DNA of 64,000 nt, from contig NZ_CP109479.1 of assembly GCF_036227485.1 (NCBI RefSeq), forward strand, positions 434,001-498,000, read 5' to 3'. Source of the stretch: Streptomyces sp. NBC_01451 (lineage in GTDB: Bacteria > Actinomycetota > Actinomycetes > Streptomycetales > Streptomycetaceae). Both the position numbers and the translations under genes were made by a program. Below the pieces are notes generated by a model, which made no database searches, was not told where the DNA came from, and saw only the letters and a program-made list of their open reading frames with translations. Numbering within the stretch: the stretch's first letter is position 1; each line of letters opens with the position of its first letter. Shown piece by piece: positions 25,298-34,613 of this stretch.

Positions 25298-26277
25298 CCA
25301 CTGCCCACCGCCGACCGGCCGATCCCGCCCGTGCTTCCGCCGCCCCGGGCCCGACGAAGCGCGGGCCGGACCGTGCCCCGAGCGACGGCCGCCGTACGGC
25401 ACGCTCCGGCCACCGCCGAAGGCGGGCCGTGGCGTCGCTCTACCTGCTGCCGGCCCTGCTGCCCTACACGCTCTTCGCCGTACTGCCGGCCCTGCACACC
25501 GCCTACCTCTCCCTGTTCGACTGGGACGGGGTGACCCTCCCGTCCTTCGTCGGGCTCGACAACTACCGCCGTATCGCCGACGATCCCCAACTGCGCGCCG
25601 CCGCCTGGCACGCCGGTGCGCTGATCCTGTTCTTCTCCGTGCTGCCGATCTGCGTGGGCCTGGTCGCGGCGGCGATCGTGTCCCGGCGGGCCGGGCGTCG
25701 GGGCACCGGCCTGGTCCGCACGGTGCTGTTCCTGCCCCAGGTCGTCCCGCTGGTCGCGGTCGGCATCCTGTGGCGCTGGGTGTACGCCGAGGACGGCATC
25801 CTCAACCAGGCGCTGCGGGCGGTCGGTCTGGGCGGGCTGGCCGACGCCTGGCTCGGCAGCTTCACCTGGGCCCTGCCGGCCGTGGGGCTGATCGGGACCT
25901 GGGTCGTCTCGGGCCTGTGCATGGTCCTGTTCCTGTCCGGGACCCAGCGCATCGACCAGGAGATCTACGAGGCGGCACGGATGGACGGGGCGGGCCCGGT
26001 GAGGGAGTTCGTGTCGATCACCGTCCCGCTGCTGCGACCGGAGTTCGCGGTGGCGCTGTCCATCACCGTGATCGCGGCCCTGTCCAGCTTCGACCTCATC
26101 TACATCACCACCGGAGGAGGGCCGGGCAACAGCACCGTCGTCCCCGGGATCCTCATCTACCGGCTGGCCTTCGGGGGCGGCGGCGTCGGGGTGGCCAGCG
26201 CGCTGGCGGTCGTCCTGACGGCCGTCATCTCGGTCGCCGTCCTGGTGATCAACCGGCTTTCCAGGGAGGCACCGTGA
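25294..26277 (+). CDS. ABC sugar transporter permease (first)
   Basis: The 327-aa protein starts at a GTG overlapping the binding-protein stop codon (GTGA). A long basic, Pro/Arg-rich cytoplasmic N-terminus (about 45 residues) precedes the first membrane helix (YLLPALLPYTLFAVLPALHTAY). The EAA loop reads EIYEAARMDGAGPVREFVSI, and TTGGGPGNSTVVPGILIYRLAF follows. It pairs with the next gene to form the membrane channel of a CUT1 importer. Confidence 0.9.
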   Translation: MTTAHRRPADPARASAAPGPTKRGPDRAPSDGRRTARSGHRRRRAVASLYLLPALLPYTLFAVLPALHTAYLSLFDWDGVTLPSFVGLDNYRRIADDPQLRAAAWHAGALILFFSVLPICVGLVAAAIVSRRAGRRGTGLVRTVLFLPQVVPLVAVGILWRWVYAEDGILNQALRAVGLGGLADAWLGSFTWALPAVGLIGTWVVSGLCMVLFLSGTQRIDQEIYEAARMDGAGPVREFVSITVPLLRPEFAVALSITVIAALSSFDLIYITTGGGPGNSTVVPGILIYRLAFGGGGVGVASALAVVLTAVISVAVLVINRLSREAP

Positions 26278-27125
26278 CATCAGTGACCTCAGTGACCTCA
26301 CCGGCGAGAGCGGTCGCGGGACGGTTCGCGGCACCCGTCGTCCTCGCGGTCTTCATGGCCGTCGTCCTCGTGCCGTTCGCCTCCCTGCTGCTGGCGGCAC
26401 TTCAGCCGGCGGGCGCCCCGCTGACCGGTTTCGCCCTCCCGGACGGACTGCATCTGGAGAACTTCTCCCGCGCCTGGTCCGCCGCGGGGTTCGGCACGCT
26501 GCTGCGGTCGAGCGTGGTGATCGCGGTGTGCGTCGTACCGGCCGCGGTGGTGTGCGCGACGCTGGCCGGATACGCGCTGGCGACGCTGGACGTCCCGGGC
26601 CGGGGACGGTTCTACGCCTATCTGCTGCTCGGCCTGTCCATCCCCACCGAGGGCACCGTCATCCCGCTGTACTACGACCTGCGCGCCGTCGGCCTGACGA
26701 ACACGGTGCCGGGGCTGGCGCTCGCGGAGATCGGCGCGTTCATGCCGTTCGGGGTGTTCTGGATGCGCGCCCACTTCGCGACCATGCCGCGCAGTCTCAT
26801 CGAGGCGGCACGGCTGGACGGTGCCTCGTCGTGGGCGACGCTCTGGCGGATCCTGCTGCCCAGCTCCCGTCCGGCGGTGACCACGCTGGGCGTCCTGTAC
26901 TTCGTCTGGAGCTGGAACCAGTTCCTGCTCCCCCTCATCCTGATCCAGGACCCGTCCCGCCGTACGGCCCCCGCCGGACTCGGCTTCTTCACCGGGCAGT
27001 TCGGCGTCGACGTACCGCTGCTCGCCGCCGCCACCCTGATCGTGATCGCCCCGGTGGTGCTGGTCTACCTGTTCTTCCAGCGGCACTTCATCAGTGGCGT
27101 GCTCAGCGGCGCCCTCAAGGGCTGA
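26274..27125 (+). CDS. ABC sugar transporter permease (second)
   Basis: The 283-aa product begins at a GTG overlapping the previous stop codon. The first codons are an imperfect repeat (VTSVTSVTS) encoded by a tandem GTGACNTCA. The EAA loop is SLIEAARLDGASSWATLWRI, and the ending (FFQRHFISGVLSGALKG) is typical of MalG-type permeases. It completes the importer with the preceding gene. Confidence 0.9.
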   Translation: MTSVTSVTSPARAVAGRFAAPVVLAVFMAVVLVPFASLLLAALQPAGAPLTGFALPDGLHLENFSRAWSAAGFGTLLRSSVVIAVCVVPAAVVCATLAGYALATLDVPGRGRFYAYLLLGLSIPTEGTVIPLYYDLRAVGLTNTVPGLALAEIGAFMPFGVFWMRAHFATMPRSLIEAARLDGASSWATLWRILLPSSRPAVTTLGVLYFVWSWNQFLLPLILIQDPSRRTAPAGLGFFTGQFGVDVPLLAAATLIVIAPVVLVYLFFQRHFISGVLSGALKG

Positions 27126-27157
27126 CCGCACACTCGGCTAGGAGGTCGGAGATTTCC

Positions 27158-28192
27158 ATGGCAGAACTCGAAGTCGCGCTGATCGGCGCGGGCGGCATCG
27201 CCCGCACTCATCTGCCCGCGTGGACCGCCCTGGGCGCACGGGTCCGCCTCTACGCGCCCGACGGCCGGGCCCCCGCCCTGGCCCGCGAGTTCGGCGCGAC
27301 GTCCGTGGGCTCCCTGCGCGAGGCGATCACCGGGGCCGGTGTGGTGGACGTGTGCACCCCGACCGACACCCACCGGGAGATCACGCTGGCCGCCGTCGGG
27401 GCCGGGGCCCACGTCCTGTGCGAGAAGCCGCTGTCGCTCGGCGCCGCCGAGGCCGGGGAGATGGCCGACGCGGCGGAGGCGGCGGGGGTACGGCTGTACC
27501 CGGGCCATGTCGTGCGCTTCTTCCCCGCGTACGCCCGGCTGCGCGACCTGGTAGCGGGGGGCGCCCTGGGCCGGGTGGCCGTCGCCCGGTTCACCCGTAC
27601 CGGCCGATATCCCACCTGGAGCGGCTGGTTCGCCGATCCGGCGCGTTCCGGCGGGATCCTGACCGACCAGATGATCCACGACATGGACATCGCCCGCTGG
27701 CTCTTCGGCGACGTCGTCCGGGTCCACGCCCGGCAGCAGGGGCATGTCACCGCCCCGGCCCCGGAGGGGGCGGTCGCCACCGGCACCGCCGTGCTCACCC
27801 ACGCGGACGGCACCATCACGCAGGTGGTGGGGGTGTGGGGGCCGCCGGGCACGCCGTTCCGCACGACGTTCCACGTGTCGGGCACCGGCGGGACCCTCCA
27901 GCACGACTCCCGGGCCCATCCGGACCTGCGGATCACCGGTGCCGGGGCCGACGGCCCGGCGGAGGGCATACCGGCCGGGGACTTCGGGGAGTCGCCGTAC
28001 CTCACCCAGATCCGTGAGTTCGCCGAGGCGTTCGCGGGCGGCCCGGAACCAAGGGTGAGCGGCCGGGACGGCGTGGCGGCCGTCCGCATCGCCGAGGCGG
28101 CGGCCGAGTCCGCACGCACCGGACAGGCCGTGGAACTCGCCCCGCTGACAACCACCGCAGCCGCCGTCTCCACGGAGGGGATCGACCAGTGA
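27158..28192 (+). CDS. Gfo/Idh/MocA-family oxidoreductase
   Basis: The 344-aa protein has an N-terminal NAD(P)-binding Rossmann motif (VALIGAGGIARTHL) and the family signature with the catalytic lysine in VLCEKPLSL. GGILTDQMIHDMDIARWLFGD, with the conserved Asp/His pair, lies in the C-terminal domain. The ATG at 27158 follows GGAG. Such enzymes oxidise or epimerise sugars and inositols, so it probably acts on the imported sugar. Its stop codon overlaps the start of a second family member. Confidence 0.88.
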   Translation: MAELEVALIGAGGIARTHLPAWTALGARVRLYAPDGRAPALAREFGATSVGSLREAITGAGVVDVCTPTDTHREITLAAVGAGAHVLCEKPLSLGAAEAGEMADAAEAAGVRLYPGHVVRFFPAYARLRDLVAGGALGRVAVARFTRTGRYPTWSGWFADPARSGGILTDQMIHDMDIARWLFGDVVRVHARQQGHVTAPAPEGAVATGTAVLTHADGTITQVVGVWGPPGTPFRTTFHVSGTGGTLQHDSRAHPDLRITGAGADGPAEGIPAGDFGESPYLTQIREFAEAFAGGPEPRVSGRDGVAAVRIAEAAAESARTGQAVELAPLTTTAAAVSTEGIDQ

Positions 28193-29208
28193 GAGTCGCC
28201 GTACTGTCCTTCGCCCATGTCCACGCCGCGACCTACATCAGGCTGCTGCGCGACCGCGACGGCATCGAACTGGTCACCGCGGACCCCGACGCCCCGCCCG
28301 GCGACCCGACCCGCGGCCGGGACCTCGCCGAGCGGCTCGGCGCCGCCTACGCCGACACCTGGGACGCGGTGTTCGCGCTGCGCCCCGACGCCGTCGTGGT
28401 CACCAGCGAGAACGCCCGCCACCGGCACCTGGTCGAACGGGCCGCCGCGGTCGGCGCACACGTGCTGTGCGAAAAGCCCCTCGCGACGACGGAGGCGGAC
28501 GCGCAGGCCATGATCGACGTCTGCGCACAAGCCGGGGTGCGGTTGATGACCGCCTATCCCGTGCGGTTCAGCCCCGCGTTCACCGCCCTGCGCCGCGCGC
28601 TGGCCGACGGTTCGCTCGGCGGGCTGATCAGCGTCCACGGCGCCAACAACGGCTCGAACCCGGCCCGTTCGCACCCCTGGTTCGCCGACCCCGAACTGGC
28701 GGGCGGCGGAGCGCTGGCCGATCACACCGTCCATATCGCCGACCTCGTGGACGCGCTGCTGGGGGGCGAGCAGGCGGCGGAGGTGTACGCCCAGGCGAAC
28801 AGCGTCCTCGACGACGGCGGCCCCACGCCGGACGTGGAGACCGCGGGGCTGGTCAGCATCCGGTATCCCGGCGGGCTGGTCGCCGCCGTGGACGCCAGTT
28901 GGAGTCATCCGCCGGACCACCCGACCTGGGGCGGGCTCACCATGACCTGCGTCGCCGAGAAGGCGATCGTGGAGTTCGACGCCTTCCCCCCGCTGCTGGG
29001 CGGATTCGACTCCGCCACCGGCCGCGGCCGTTGGGAGGCGGGCGGGGCGGATCTGGACGCGGCCATGCTCGACGAGTTCCTCGACGCCGTAGGCAACGGA
29101 CGGCGGCCGTCCCCCGACGGCGAGGCGGGCCTGCGCACCCTGCGGATCGTGCTGGCCGCCTACGAGTCGCTGCGGACCGGCCGGCCGGTGGCGCTCCCGG
29201 CGAGGTAG
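28189..29208 (+). CDS. Gfo/Idh/MocA-family oxidoreductase (second copy)
   Basis: The 339-aa product starts at GTG 28189, overlapping the previous stop codon. Catalytic lysine motif VLCEKPLAT and the segment GGGALADHTVHIADLVDALLGG are present. The N-terminus (VAVLSFAHVHAATYIRLL) lacks the classical GxGxxG and has SFAHVH instead, a divergence from its neighbour. The two paralogous dehydrogenases probably act in sequence on one sugar; the substrate is unknown. Confidence 0.85.
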   Translation: MRVAVLSFAHVHAATYIRLLRDRDGIELVTADPDAPPGDPTRGRDLAERLGAAYADTWDAVFALRPDAVVVTSENARHRHLVERAAAVGAHVLCEKPLATTEADAQAMIDVCAQAGVRLMTAYPVRFSPAFTALRRALADGSLGGLISVHGANNGSNPARSHPWFADPELAGGGALADHTVHIADLVDALLGGEQAAEVYAQANSVLDDGGPTPDVETAGLVSIRYPGGLVAAVDASWSHPPDHPTWGGLTMTCVAEKAIVEFDAFPPLLGGFDSATGRGRWEAGGADLDAAMLDEFLDAVGNGRRPSPDGEAGLRTLRIVLAAYESLRTGRPVALPAR

Positions 29209-29226
29209 AGCCGACGCCTCGCGCGG

Positions 29227-29745
29227 TCAGGTCCGGGCCGCGCCGCGCAGGATGTCGTGCATGGAACCCATTCCGTACTTGTCCTCCCGGCTGGAGAGTT
29301 CCGCCACCTCGCGCAGGATCGGCCCGAGGTCGATCCCCGCCGTCCGCGCGTCCGCGCACAGGTCGCGCAGCGAGAGCAGCTCGTCACGCGTGTCGGAGCC
29401 CTGGTCGACGGCGGACATGTGCAGCAGTCGCTGCCGGAAGCCTTCGGGGGTGGGTTCTACGGGCAGGTGGGTGGCCCAACGGAAGGAGGTGTAGCGGGAG
29501 AAGAGCCCGCGTACGGACGCGCGAAGTGCCTCGTCGCCCTGTGCGTAGACGGCGATCAGGGCCCGCAGCACCGACTCGGCCTCCGCCCGGACACCCGCCT
29601 CGTCCATCGGGGCCGGCCCCTGCCGCATTCCCGTCACCCAGTCGGGATCGCTGATGTCCACCGGCCGCTCCGCGATGGGCCGGACGGCCTCGTCGACCAG
29701 TGCGACCCGTTCCTCGATCTCCTCGATCCCGGTCGGCTGTTCCAT
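29227..29745 (-). CDS. uncharacterised protein in the SsuABC-like operon
   Basis: The 172-aa protein has no domain that I recognise. It is acidic, predicted helical, with no signal peptide or membrane segment. The ATG at 29745 (MEQPTGIEEIEERVALVDEA) follows GGAGAG. It is the last gene of the leftward importer operon, 23 bp after the ATPase gene. A cytoplasmic role in handling the imported compound is possible, but nothing in the sequence shows it. Confidence 0.75.
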   Translation of the reverse strand: MEQPTGIEEIEERVALVDEAVRPIAERPVDISDPDWVTGMRQGPAPMDEAGVRAEAESVLRALIAVYAQGDEALRASVRGLFSRYTSFRWATHLPVEPTPEGFRQRLLHMSAVDQGSDTRDELLSLRDLCADARTAGIDLGPILREVAELSSREDKYGMGSMHDILRGAART

Positions 29746-29768
29746 GCGCGGCTCTCCCAACGGGCCCC

Positions 29769-30602
29769 TCAGCGTTCGGTCTTCTGCAGCGCCGGCTCGG
29801 GTGTCCGGTCCTCGATCCGGGCGTCCGTGTCGGCGCTCCGGTGTTTCGCCAGCTGGATCTGTTCGTAGACGTGGGCACGCAGTTCGGCGAACCGGGGGCT
29901 GGAGCGGGTGTGCAACTGGTCGCGTTCGTCGGGGAGGTCGATGGTGAGATCCTCCTGCACGACGGTCGGCGACGCTGACAGGACGACGGTGCGCTGGCCG
30001 AGGTACACGGCCTCGTCGATGTCGTGGGTGACGAACAGGACGGTGACCCCCAGCTCCTGCCACAGGTGCCGGATGAGGTCCTCCAGTTCGGCCCGGGTCT
30101 GGGCGTCGACGGCCGCGAAGGGCTCGTCCATGAGCAGTACCTTCGGTTCGAAGGCCACGGCGCGGGCGATGGCGACGCGCTGCTGCATTCCGCCCGACAG
30201 CTGCCAGGGGTAGGCCTGGCGGGCGTCGGCGAGGCCCACGACTTCGAGTGCGTGGTCCACCAGTTCCCGGGTCCGCGCCTTGCCGAGCTTCTTGCGGCGC
30301 AGCGGCAGGGCGACGTTGTCGCGGACGTTCATCCAGGCGAACAGGGAGCGGCCGTACTCCTGGAAGACGACCGCCATCCCTGGCGGGGGCCCGACGACCG
30401 GGCGCCCTTCCAGGAGTACTTCGCCGTCGGTGGGGGCGAGCAGTCCCGCCATGCACTTCAGCAACGTCGTCTTGCCGCATCCCGACGGCCCGACCAGGCA
30501 GACGAGTTCACCGGCACCGATATGGAACGTCAGGTTCCGCAGGGCTTCGACATTGCGGTTCCGTCCGGTGTAGATCTTCTGCAGGTTGCGTACGTCGAGC
30601 AT
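29769..30602 (-). CDS. ABC transporter ATP-binding protein (SsuB/TauB/NrtD type)
   Basis: The 277-aa protein has Walker A GPSGCGKTTLLKC, signature LSGGMQQRVAIARA, Walker B VLLMDEPFAAVD and the switch His in VTHDIDEAV. The segment VVFQEYGRSLFAW is typical of the sulfonate/taurine/nitrate subfamily. The ATG at 30602 follows GGAG. It energises the importer formed by the two permeases and the lipoprotein encoded upstream in the same operon. Confidence 0.92.
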   Translation of the reverse strand: MLDVRNLQKIYTGRNRNVEALRNLTFHIGAGELVCLVGPSGCGKTTLLKCMAGLLAPTDGEVLLEGRPVVGPPPGMAVVFQEYGRSLFAWMNVRDNVALPLRRKKLGKARTRELVDHALEVVGLADARQAYPWQLSGGMQQRVAIARAVAFEPKVLLMDEPFAAVDAQTRAELEDLIRHLWQELGVTVLFVTHDIDEAVYLGQRTVVLSASPTVVQEDLTIDLPDERDQLHTRSSPRFAELRAHVYEQIQLAKHRSADTDARIEDRTPEPALQKTER

Positions 30603-30615
30603 CGACGGCTCCGTT

Positions 30616-31398
30616 TCAGGGGTTGCGCTGGGCGCGGCGCAGGCCGTGGTACCAGGCCAGGACCCGGTTCTCGGCGAACCGGAAGAGCAGGGAGAGAAGG
30701 AAGCCGAGGATGCCGAGGAGCAGGACGCCGCTCCACATCTCAGGGATGGCGAACGAGCGCTGGAACTGCACGATGGTGAAGCCCAGTCCGTTGCTGGCGG
30801 CGAACATCTCGCTGATGACCATGAGGATGATGCCGATCGACAGCGCCTGGCGCATGCCGGTGACGATCTGCGGGCTCGCCGCGCGCAGCACCAGGTGCCG
30901 CAGCCGTGCGATGCCGGTGATGCCGTAGGACCGGCAGGTGTCGCTGAGCACCTCGTCCACGGCGCGGACGCCTTCGACGGTGTTGAGCAGGATCGGCCAC
31001 ACGCATCCGCTGACGATGACGATCACCTTCATGGTGTCGCCGATGCCCGCGAACAGCATGATCACCGGCACGAGGACGGGCGGCGGGATGGCCCGGAAGA
31101 GTTCCAGGACCGGCTCCAGGACGTCCCGTACGACCCGCCGCATACCGACCAGCAGGCCGAGCCCCACTCCGACCACCACGGCGAGGAGATAGCCGGCCGT
31201 GAGGCGCAGAAGGCTCGGGACGACGTCGGACAGCAGCCGCTCCCCCGTCCAGACCTTCCCGAAGGCCTCCAGGATGGCGGACAGGGGCGGGACGTAGAAG
31301 TCGGTGCTGTCGGCGGTGGCGAACCACCACACGCCGAAGAGGACGGCGGGCAGGCCCAGCAGGAGCAGGGCGCGTCGCAGAACGGTGAGGACGGTCAT
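30616..31398 (-). CDS. ABC transporter permease (SsuC/TauC type), second
   Basis: This 260-aa membrane protein begins at the ATG at 31398, overlapping the preceding permease stop codon (ATGA). An N-terminal helix and the TauC-family core (YLLAVVVGVGLGLLVGMRR, AIPPPVLVPVIMLFAGIGDTMKV) are present. The SYGITGIARLRHLVLRAASPQIVTG coupling loop (shown in part) contacts the ATPase. Having two different permeases points to a heterodimeric channel, unlike the single SsuC of E. coli. Confidence 0.88.
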   Translation of the reverse strand: MTVLTVLRRALLLLGLPAVLFGVWWFATADSTDFYVPPLSAILEAFGKVWTGERLLSDVVPSLLRLTAGYLLAVVVGVGLGLLVGMRRVVRDVLEPVLELFRAIPPPVLVPVIMLFAGIGDTMKVIVIVSGCVWPILLNTVEGVRAVDEVLSDTCRSYGITGIARLRHLVLRAASPQIVTGMRQALSIGIILMVISEMFAASNGLGFTIVQFQRSFAIPEMWSGVLLLGILGFLLSLLFRFAENRVLAWYHGLRRAQRNP

Positions 31399-32261
31399 AC
31401 GGCCACCTCCGTGCGTACGGACTGGTGCCAGTGCAGTACCCGCCGCTCGACCGCTCGCGCGACCAGGTTGACGGCGACGCCCAGCAGCCCGGTGACCAGG
31501 ACCAGGGCGTAGACCCGCGGCACGGCTCCGGACGTCTGAGCGACGGCGATCTCGCGGCCGAGGCCGGGCGCGCCGATGACGAGTTCGGCGGTGACGGCGA
31601 GGATGAGCGCCACGGTGGCGGCCAGCCGTACGCCCGTCATCACGTACGGCAGGGCGGTGGGCCACATGACGTGGCGCAGGCGTCCCCAGGTGCCGAGCCG
31701 ATAGCTGCGGGCGGTGTCGTCCGCGACCGGGTCGACGTCCTGGACGCCGGCCAGGACCTGGACGATCACCTGCCAGAAGGAGGCATAGACCACGAGCAGC
31801 AGCTTGGACCTGAGGTCGGTGCCGTAGAGCAGGACGGCGATGGGGATCAGGGCGACGGACGGGATGGGGCGGAGGAACTCGATGGTGGAGGCGGTGACCG
31901 CGCGCAGTACGGGTACGGAGCCGATCACCAGACCGGCCACCACGCCCGCGACGACGGAGACGGCCAGGCCCAGGCCCCAGCCGGTGAGGGTGTCGCCGAG
32001 CGCGGTCCAGAACTCCTGCTCGGCGAGCAGGTGCCACAGCGCGCGGACGGTCACCGAGGCCGGGGGCAGATAGTCCGCCGACACCAGGCCGGTGTGCGGC
32101 AGCACTTCGAGCACCGCGACGAGCCCGGCGACGCCGGCCAGGCCGCGCAGCGGGGCGACCGCCCGCTCCGGCAGCCGTCGGGCGGGGGTTCCGCCGGAAC
32201 CGGGACTGCTCCCGGTTCCGGCGGAGCCCGTCACGTCGGTGGTGACGGCGGCGCGGGTCAT
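31395..32261 (-). CDS. ABC transporter permease (SsuC/TauC type), first
   Basis: The 288-aa product begins at the ATG at 32261, overlapping the lipoprotein gene stop codon. A Gly/Ser/Pro-rich cytoplasmic leader of about 35 residues precedes the first helix. The core (VSVVAGVVAGLVIGSVPVLR, RPIPSVALIPIAVLLYGTDL) and coupling loop (RSYRLGTWGRLRHVMWPTAL) are those of sulfonate/taurine-type permeases. It is about 25% longer at the N-terminus than its partner. Confidence 0.88.
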   Translation of the reverse strand: MTRAAVTTDVTGSAGTGSSPGSGGTPARRLPERAVAPLRGLAGVAGLVAVLEVLPHTGLVSADYLPPASVTVRALWHLLAEQEFWTALGDTLTGWGLGLAVSVVAGVVAGLVIGSVPVLRAVTASTIEFLRPIPSVALIPIAVLLYGTDLRSKLLLVVYASFWQVIVQVLAGVQDVDPVADDTARSYRLGTWGRLRHVMWPTALPYVMTGVRLAATVALILAVTAELVIGAPGLGREIAVAQTSGAVPRVYALVLVTGLLGVAVNLVARAVERRVLHWHQSVRTEVAV

Positions 32262-33235
32262 GAGAACAGGGCGTTCAGGTCGGGCTTCTTGCCGTCGAAG
32301 AGGCCGTCCTGCTCACCGAGGGAGGCGAGCTTCTCCAGCGAGGCCATGTCGACCTCCGCCGGCCAGTCGGGCAGCGTGACCTTGTTCAGGACATCGCCGC
32401 TGAGCTTGGTGTAGGTGGTGAGGATCTGGCGTGCCTCGTCGGGGTGGTCGGAGGCGTACTTGAGCGACTCGCTCATGGCCGCGGCGAACTTCTTGACCAG
32501 GTCGGGCTTCTGCTTCACGAGCTGGGTGGAGGTGAAGTAGGTCGCCACGGTGAGCTTCGGGTCCGTCTCGGCGAACGGTGAGGCGACGACGCGGGCACCC
32601 TGCGCCTTGGCGATCGTCATCGCGGGATCGCCCATCCAGGCGGCGTCCACCTGCCCGCCGTCCAGCGCGGCCGGCATCTGGTCGAACGGCATTTCGACGA
32701 ACTTGACCTTCGACGGGTCGCCGCCGGCCAGCCGGACCGACTCACGCACCGTGGTCGACCCGATGTTCTGCAGGGTGTTGACGGCGACCGTGTGCCCGGC
32801 AAGGTCCTTGGCCGACTTGATCGAGCTGTCCTTCTTGACGGCCACACCGGTGACGTCCGCCCCGACCTTGCCGTTGGAGGCCGCTCCGTTGACCACGGAC
32901 TTGATCGGTACGCCCTTGACCTGGGCGATCATCAGCGACGTGGTGTTGCTGAACCCGAACTGGAACTGATCGCTCACCACACCGGGAATGATCGCCGCGC
33001 CGCCCTGGGCGCTCACCATCTCCAGTTCGATGCCCTGGCTGCTGAAGAACCCCTTCTTCTGGCCCAGGTAGAGCGGGGCCACGTCGATGATGGGGATGAT
33101 GCCGACCTTGACCTGCGTGGTCTTGTCGCCGCCGGAGGACGACGACCCGCTGTCTGCCGGGTCCGACGACCCGCATCCGGCCGCGCCGACGATCGTGATC
33201 ACTACTGCGGCAAGCCCGAGAATGCGCCTTTGCAT
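32258..33235 (-). CDS. ABC transporter substrate-binding lipoprotein (SsuA/TauA/NMT1 type)
   Basis: The 325-aa product has a lipoprotein signal (MQRRILGLAAVVITIVGAAGC, lipobox GAAGC) and the NMT1/SsuA fold (VKVGIIPIIDVAPLYLGQKK, GFSNTTSLMIAQVKGVPIK, GGQVDAAWMGDPAMTIAKAQ). I chose the ATG at 33235, directly after AGGAGAGG; the upstream codons are not coding-like. Family members bind sulfonates, nitrate, pyrimidine precursors or aromatic acids. The PaaX-like regulator next door makes an aromatic ligand worth considering, but the sequence does not decide. Confidence 0.88.
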   Translation of the reverse strand: MQRRILGLAAVVITIVGAAGCGSSDPADSGSSSSGGDKTTQVKVGIIPIIDVAPLYLGQKKGFFSSQGIELEMVSAQGGAAIIPGVVSDQFQFGFSNTTSLMIAQVKGVPIKSVVNGAASNGKVGADVTGVAVKKDSSIKSAKDLAGHTVAVNTLQNIGSTTVRESVRLAGGDPSKVKFVEMPFDQMPAALDGGQVDAAWMGDPAMTIAKAQGARVVASPFAETDPKLTVATYFTSTQLVKQKPDLVKKFAAAMSESLKYASDHPDEARQILTTYTKLSGDVLNKVTLPDWPAEVDMASLEKLASLGEQDGLFDGKKPDLNALFS

Positions 33236-33314
33236 GGGCCTCTCCTGACGGAAGCAACGCTGGATGGGTGAATGCCCCGAGATGACGGAACGAGTCGCGC
33301 GGACCTGCGACCCG

Positions 33315-33343
33315 AATGTTGTGCACTTTCTTGACGGCCGCAA
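33315..33343 (-). promoter_or_regulatory. candidate promoter of the SsuABC-like operon
   Basis: Read leftward, TTGCGG (33343-33338) and AACATT (33320-33315) are 17 bp apart, predicting a start near 33308 and a leader of about 73 nt. GTGCAC and GTACAC motifs in and beside the spacer could belong to a regulator site. The rest of the 323-bp divergent region (33236-33558) holds no gene that I can support. Confidence 0.4.
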
Positions 33344-33558
33344 TGTACACACCTATGTTCGCGATGTCAGCACTCAGGACAAGAGAGGCCCCGACAACTT
33401 CGACAAGCACGGCCACCGCCAACGAGGCACAGCCGAAAGGGAGTTCCGACCGTGCAGCCCCGTACGCGAATCCGTGGCCCCGTCGGCCCGACGTCGCCGT
33501 GATCTCGCCCATACCCCCTGACACCGGGGGCCCGCCGGGCGGCCGTAACCTTTCCGAC

Positions 33559-34413
33559 GTGCACGACGAGAACATCCAGGCCGCGGAGGAACCCCCCGCC
33601 GGACCGCAGCCGCGCCCCCAGTCGCTCCTGTTCACCCTGTTCGGCAGCTACGTCCTGGAGGACGGACTCGGACACGTGTACTCGGGCAGCATCATCGATG
33701 TGCTCGCCCGCGCCGGAGTCGGCGAACACGCCGTCAGGTCCACCCTCACCCGCATGGTCAACCGGGGGCTGCTCCAGCGACAGCGCCAGGGACGCAGGAT
33801 GTACTTCGGCCTGACCGCCCAGACGGAACAGATCCTCCAGGACGGCAGTCGACGCCTCTGGCACACCGGAGCCGTCAACGAGGACTGGGACGGCACCTGG
33901 ACCCTGCTGGGCTTCTCACTGCCCGAGTCCTGGCAGCGCCAGCGGCACGATCTGCGCTCCCGGCTCACCTGGTCGGGCTTCGGCGCCCTGTACAGCGGGC
34001 TGTGGATCGCCCCCGGCGACGTCGACGCCTCCCCGCTCGTCTCCGAGCTCGGGCTCGCCGCCCACGTCAAGATCTTCCATGCCTCGGCCGACGACGCCAC
34101 CGACATCGGCCTGATGATCCGTGACACCTGGGACCTGGACAGCGTCGGCGCCCGGTACGCCGACTTCGACGAGCGCTGGTCCACCTGGCCCGGCACCGGT
34201 TCCGACGACCCGCTCGGTGTCCGGCTGCGCGTGATCAGTGAATGGCTGGACACCATCCGCACGGACCCACGGCTCCCCGCCGGCCACCTGCCTCCCGACT
34301 GGCCGGCCCGCTCCGCCCAGGCGACCTTCCACCGCATCGCGGAACAGACCGAGGCCCCCGCCCGCCGGATGGCCGCCGAACTCCTGGAAACCACACCGGT
34401 ACAGGTGCCCTGA
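33559..34413 (+). CDS. PaaX-like transcriptional regulator
   Basis: The 284-aa protein has a PaaX-type winged helix near residues 20-100 (LLFTLFGSYVLEDGLGHVYSGSIIDVLARAGVGEHAVRSTLTRMV, shown only in outline), a central domain (DGTWTLLGFSLPESWQRQRHDLRSRLTWSGFG region) and the C-terminal helical domain. GTG 33559 follows TAACCT (33546-33551) by seven bases, so the message may be leaderless. PaaX proteins repress aromatic-acid catabolic genes and release DNA on binding an acyl-CoA. It probably controls the divergent importer. Confidence 0.82.
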   Translation: MHDENIQAAEEPPAGPQPRPQSLLFTLFGSYVLEDGLGHVYSGSIIDVLARAGVGEHAVRSTLTRMVNRGLLQRQRQGRRMYFGLTAQTEQILQDGSRRLWHTGAVNEDWDGTWTLLGFSLPESWQRQRHDLRSRLTWSGFGALYSGLWIAPGDVDASPLVSELGLAAHVKIFHASADDATDIGLMIRDTWDLDSVGARYADFDERWSTWPGTGSDDPLGVRLRVISEWLDTIRTDPRLPAGHLPPDWPARSAQATFHRIAEQTEAPARRMAAELLETTPVQVP

Positions 34414-34613
34414 ACCGGGCGCCGACGCACCGGTGCCGTCCCGGAGCGGGGGCAGGCGCGGGGTGGTCGGCTTCCAGGTACCGGCTGCGGCCCGCTGTCA
34501 CCGGCTTCCCCCGCATCGCCCGTCGGCGCCGCCACCCCCGGCCCGCGACCTGCCGGCCCCTGAACAACACACGTCCGCCGCCCCGCGGCCCGCCGGCCGG
34601 TCCGGGCTTCCGG

